Shown: in pieces, positions 5,933 to 6,246 of the stretch
Numbering within the stretch: the stretch's first letter is position 1
Layout: each line of letters opens with the position of its first letter
From: Acidimicrobiaceae bacterium
GTDB lineage: Bacteria > Actinomycetota > Acidimicrobiia > Acidimicrobiales > RAAP-2
Length of the DNA stretch: 6,246 bases
Assembly (NCBI GenBank): GCA_003164275.1
Contig: PLSY01000124.1
Span: forward strand, 1 to 6,246
Direction: 5' to 3'
The notes under the pieces: model-generated
What the model saw: only the letters and a program-made list of their open reading frames with translations
Told to the model about the DNA's origin: nothing
Database searches by the model: none
Translations under genes and position numbers: made by a program

Positions 5933-6235
5933 ATGGCATCACCGGTCGACAGGCGACAAGAGGCTGAGATTTGGACCTGGCGCTTCATCGCAGCGATGAC
6001 GGAGCGGCTACCGATCAAAGACTTGATTGAAACCCACGAAGGCGGAGGGCAGTACGACTCGGTGACCGTCCTCATGCACTCTGACCCGACGACGGGCCAG
6101 CCGGGGGGGAAGGTGGCCTGTAATCGCCTGGGCTCGGTGCATTGCTTTGCGACCTCTGCCGTTGCTCGGGACGTTCTCGGTCAGTTGGGTCACGGCCTCC
6201 GCCTCGCCGACGCCGTCAACTGGTGTAAACGCTGA
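5933..6235 (+). pseudogene. C-terminally truncated conserved hypothetical gene (TY-Chap/YbjN-like?)
   Basis: A 100-aa reading frame from ATG 5933, with an alternative GTG start at 5903. The sequence EAEIWTWRFIAAMTERLPIKDLIETHEGGGQYDSVTVL resembles actinobacterial hypothetical proteins with an ETHPGGGQYDCLSL-like motif. I loosely associate these with the TY-Chap/YbjN-type putative peptide chaperones. This is from memory and weak. The native frame runs through TGG at 6221-6223. The following TGT AAA CGC TGA (6224-6235) is the tip of a second IS21-like element, supplying Cys-Lys-Arg and the stop. The gene is therefore probably interrupted, with its remainder beyond the element outside the window. 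No clear ribosome site precedes either start. Confidence 0.6.
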
Positions 6236-6246
6236 TCGAAAACGGC
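6224..6246. mobile_element. End of a second IS21-like element (partial)
   Basis: The last 23 nt read TGTAAACGCTGATCG then AAAACGGC. Aligned without gaps to the right tip of the first element (read inward from 4066) they match at 19 of 23 positions. The TGTAAA tip and the AAAACGGC repeat core are shared. The four differences suggest a related but distinct element, or a diverged copy. Its genes lie beyond the window. It begins inside the 5933 reading frame. Confidence 0.72.

Overview
The window looks like a piece of the accessory genome of a high-GC actinobacterium-like organism. This rests on uniformly GC-rich codon use, GTG starts, a probable leaderless gene and an actinobacterial style of integrase. 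No marker gene is present, so a finer placement (for example an Acidimicrobiia-like lineage) would be a guess. It opens with the last 24 nt of a tRNA gene, probably tRNA-Lys, followed about 130 bp later by a complete tyrosine-recombinase integrase reading away from the tRNA. This is the classic end of an integrative element inserted at a tRNA 3' end. Between them lies a tandem TTGGTCACAT repeat with an 11-bp period, a candidate recombinase or accessory-protein binding site.

After a 234-bp gene-free stretch (1295-1528) containing two small hairpins comes a complete IS21-family insertion sequence (1529-4066). Its genes istA (DDE transposase) and istB (AAA+ helper ATPase) lie on the minus strand. 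Related ends begin TGTRAATCATGA, and each end carries two copies of a AAAACGGCAGC-type internal repeat. No target-site duplication is visible.

The right part (4067-6223) is cargo in two divergent units. On the minus strand a probable VRR-NUC-like PD-(D/E)XK nuclease (5041 to 4484) is followed 33-51 bp later (depending on the second gene's start) by the N-terminal part of a zinc-ribbon/NERD-domain gene. That gene is cut exactly at the IS21 end, and no trace of its 3' part lies on the other side of the IS. On the plus strand an unrecognised 190-aa gene, probably leaderless, is followed by a ~100-aa ORF with a conserved-looking core. This ORF is also cut, by a second IS21-like end starting at 6224 and running off the window.

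The main result is that both cargo edges are truncated genes whose new stop codons come from IS ends (TGT AAA NNN TGA, adding Cys-Lys-Ser or Cys-Lys-Arg). The block therefore looks like the remnant of a larger cargo region trimmed by two related IS21-type elements. The nuclease plus NERD pair and the unknown plus-strand gene are the most likely sites of new biology. A defence role is a hypothesis from context only.
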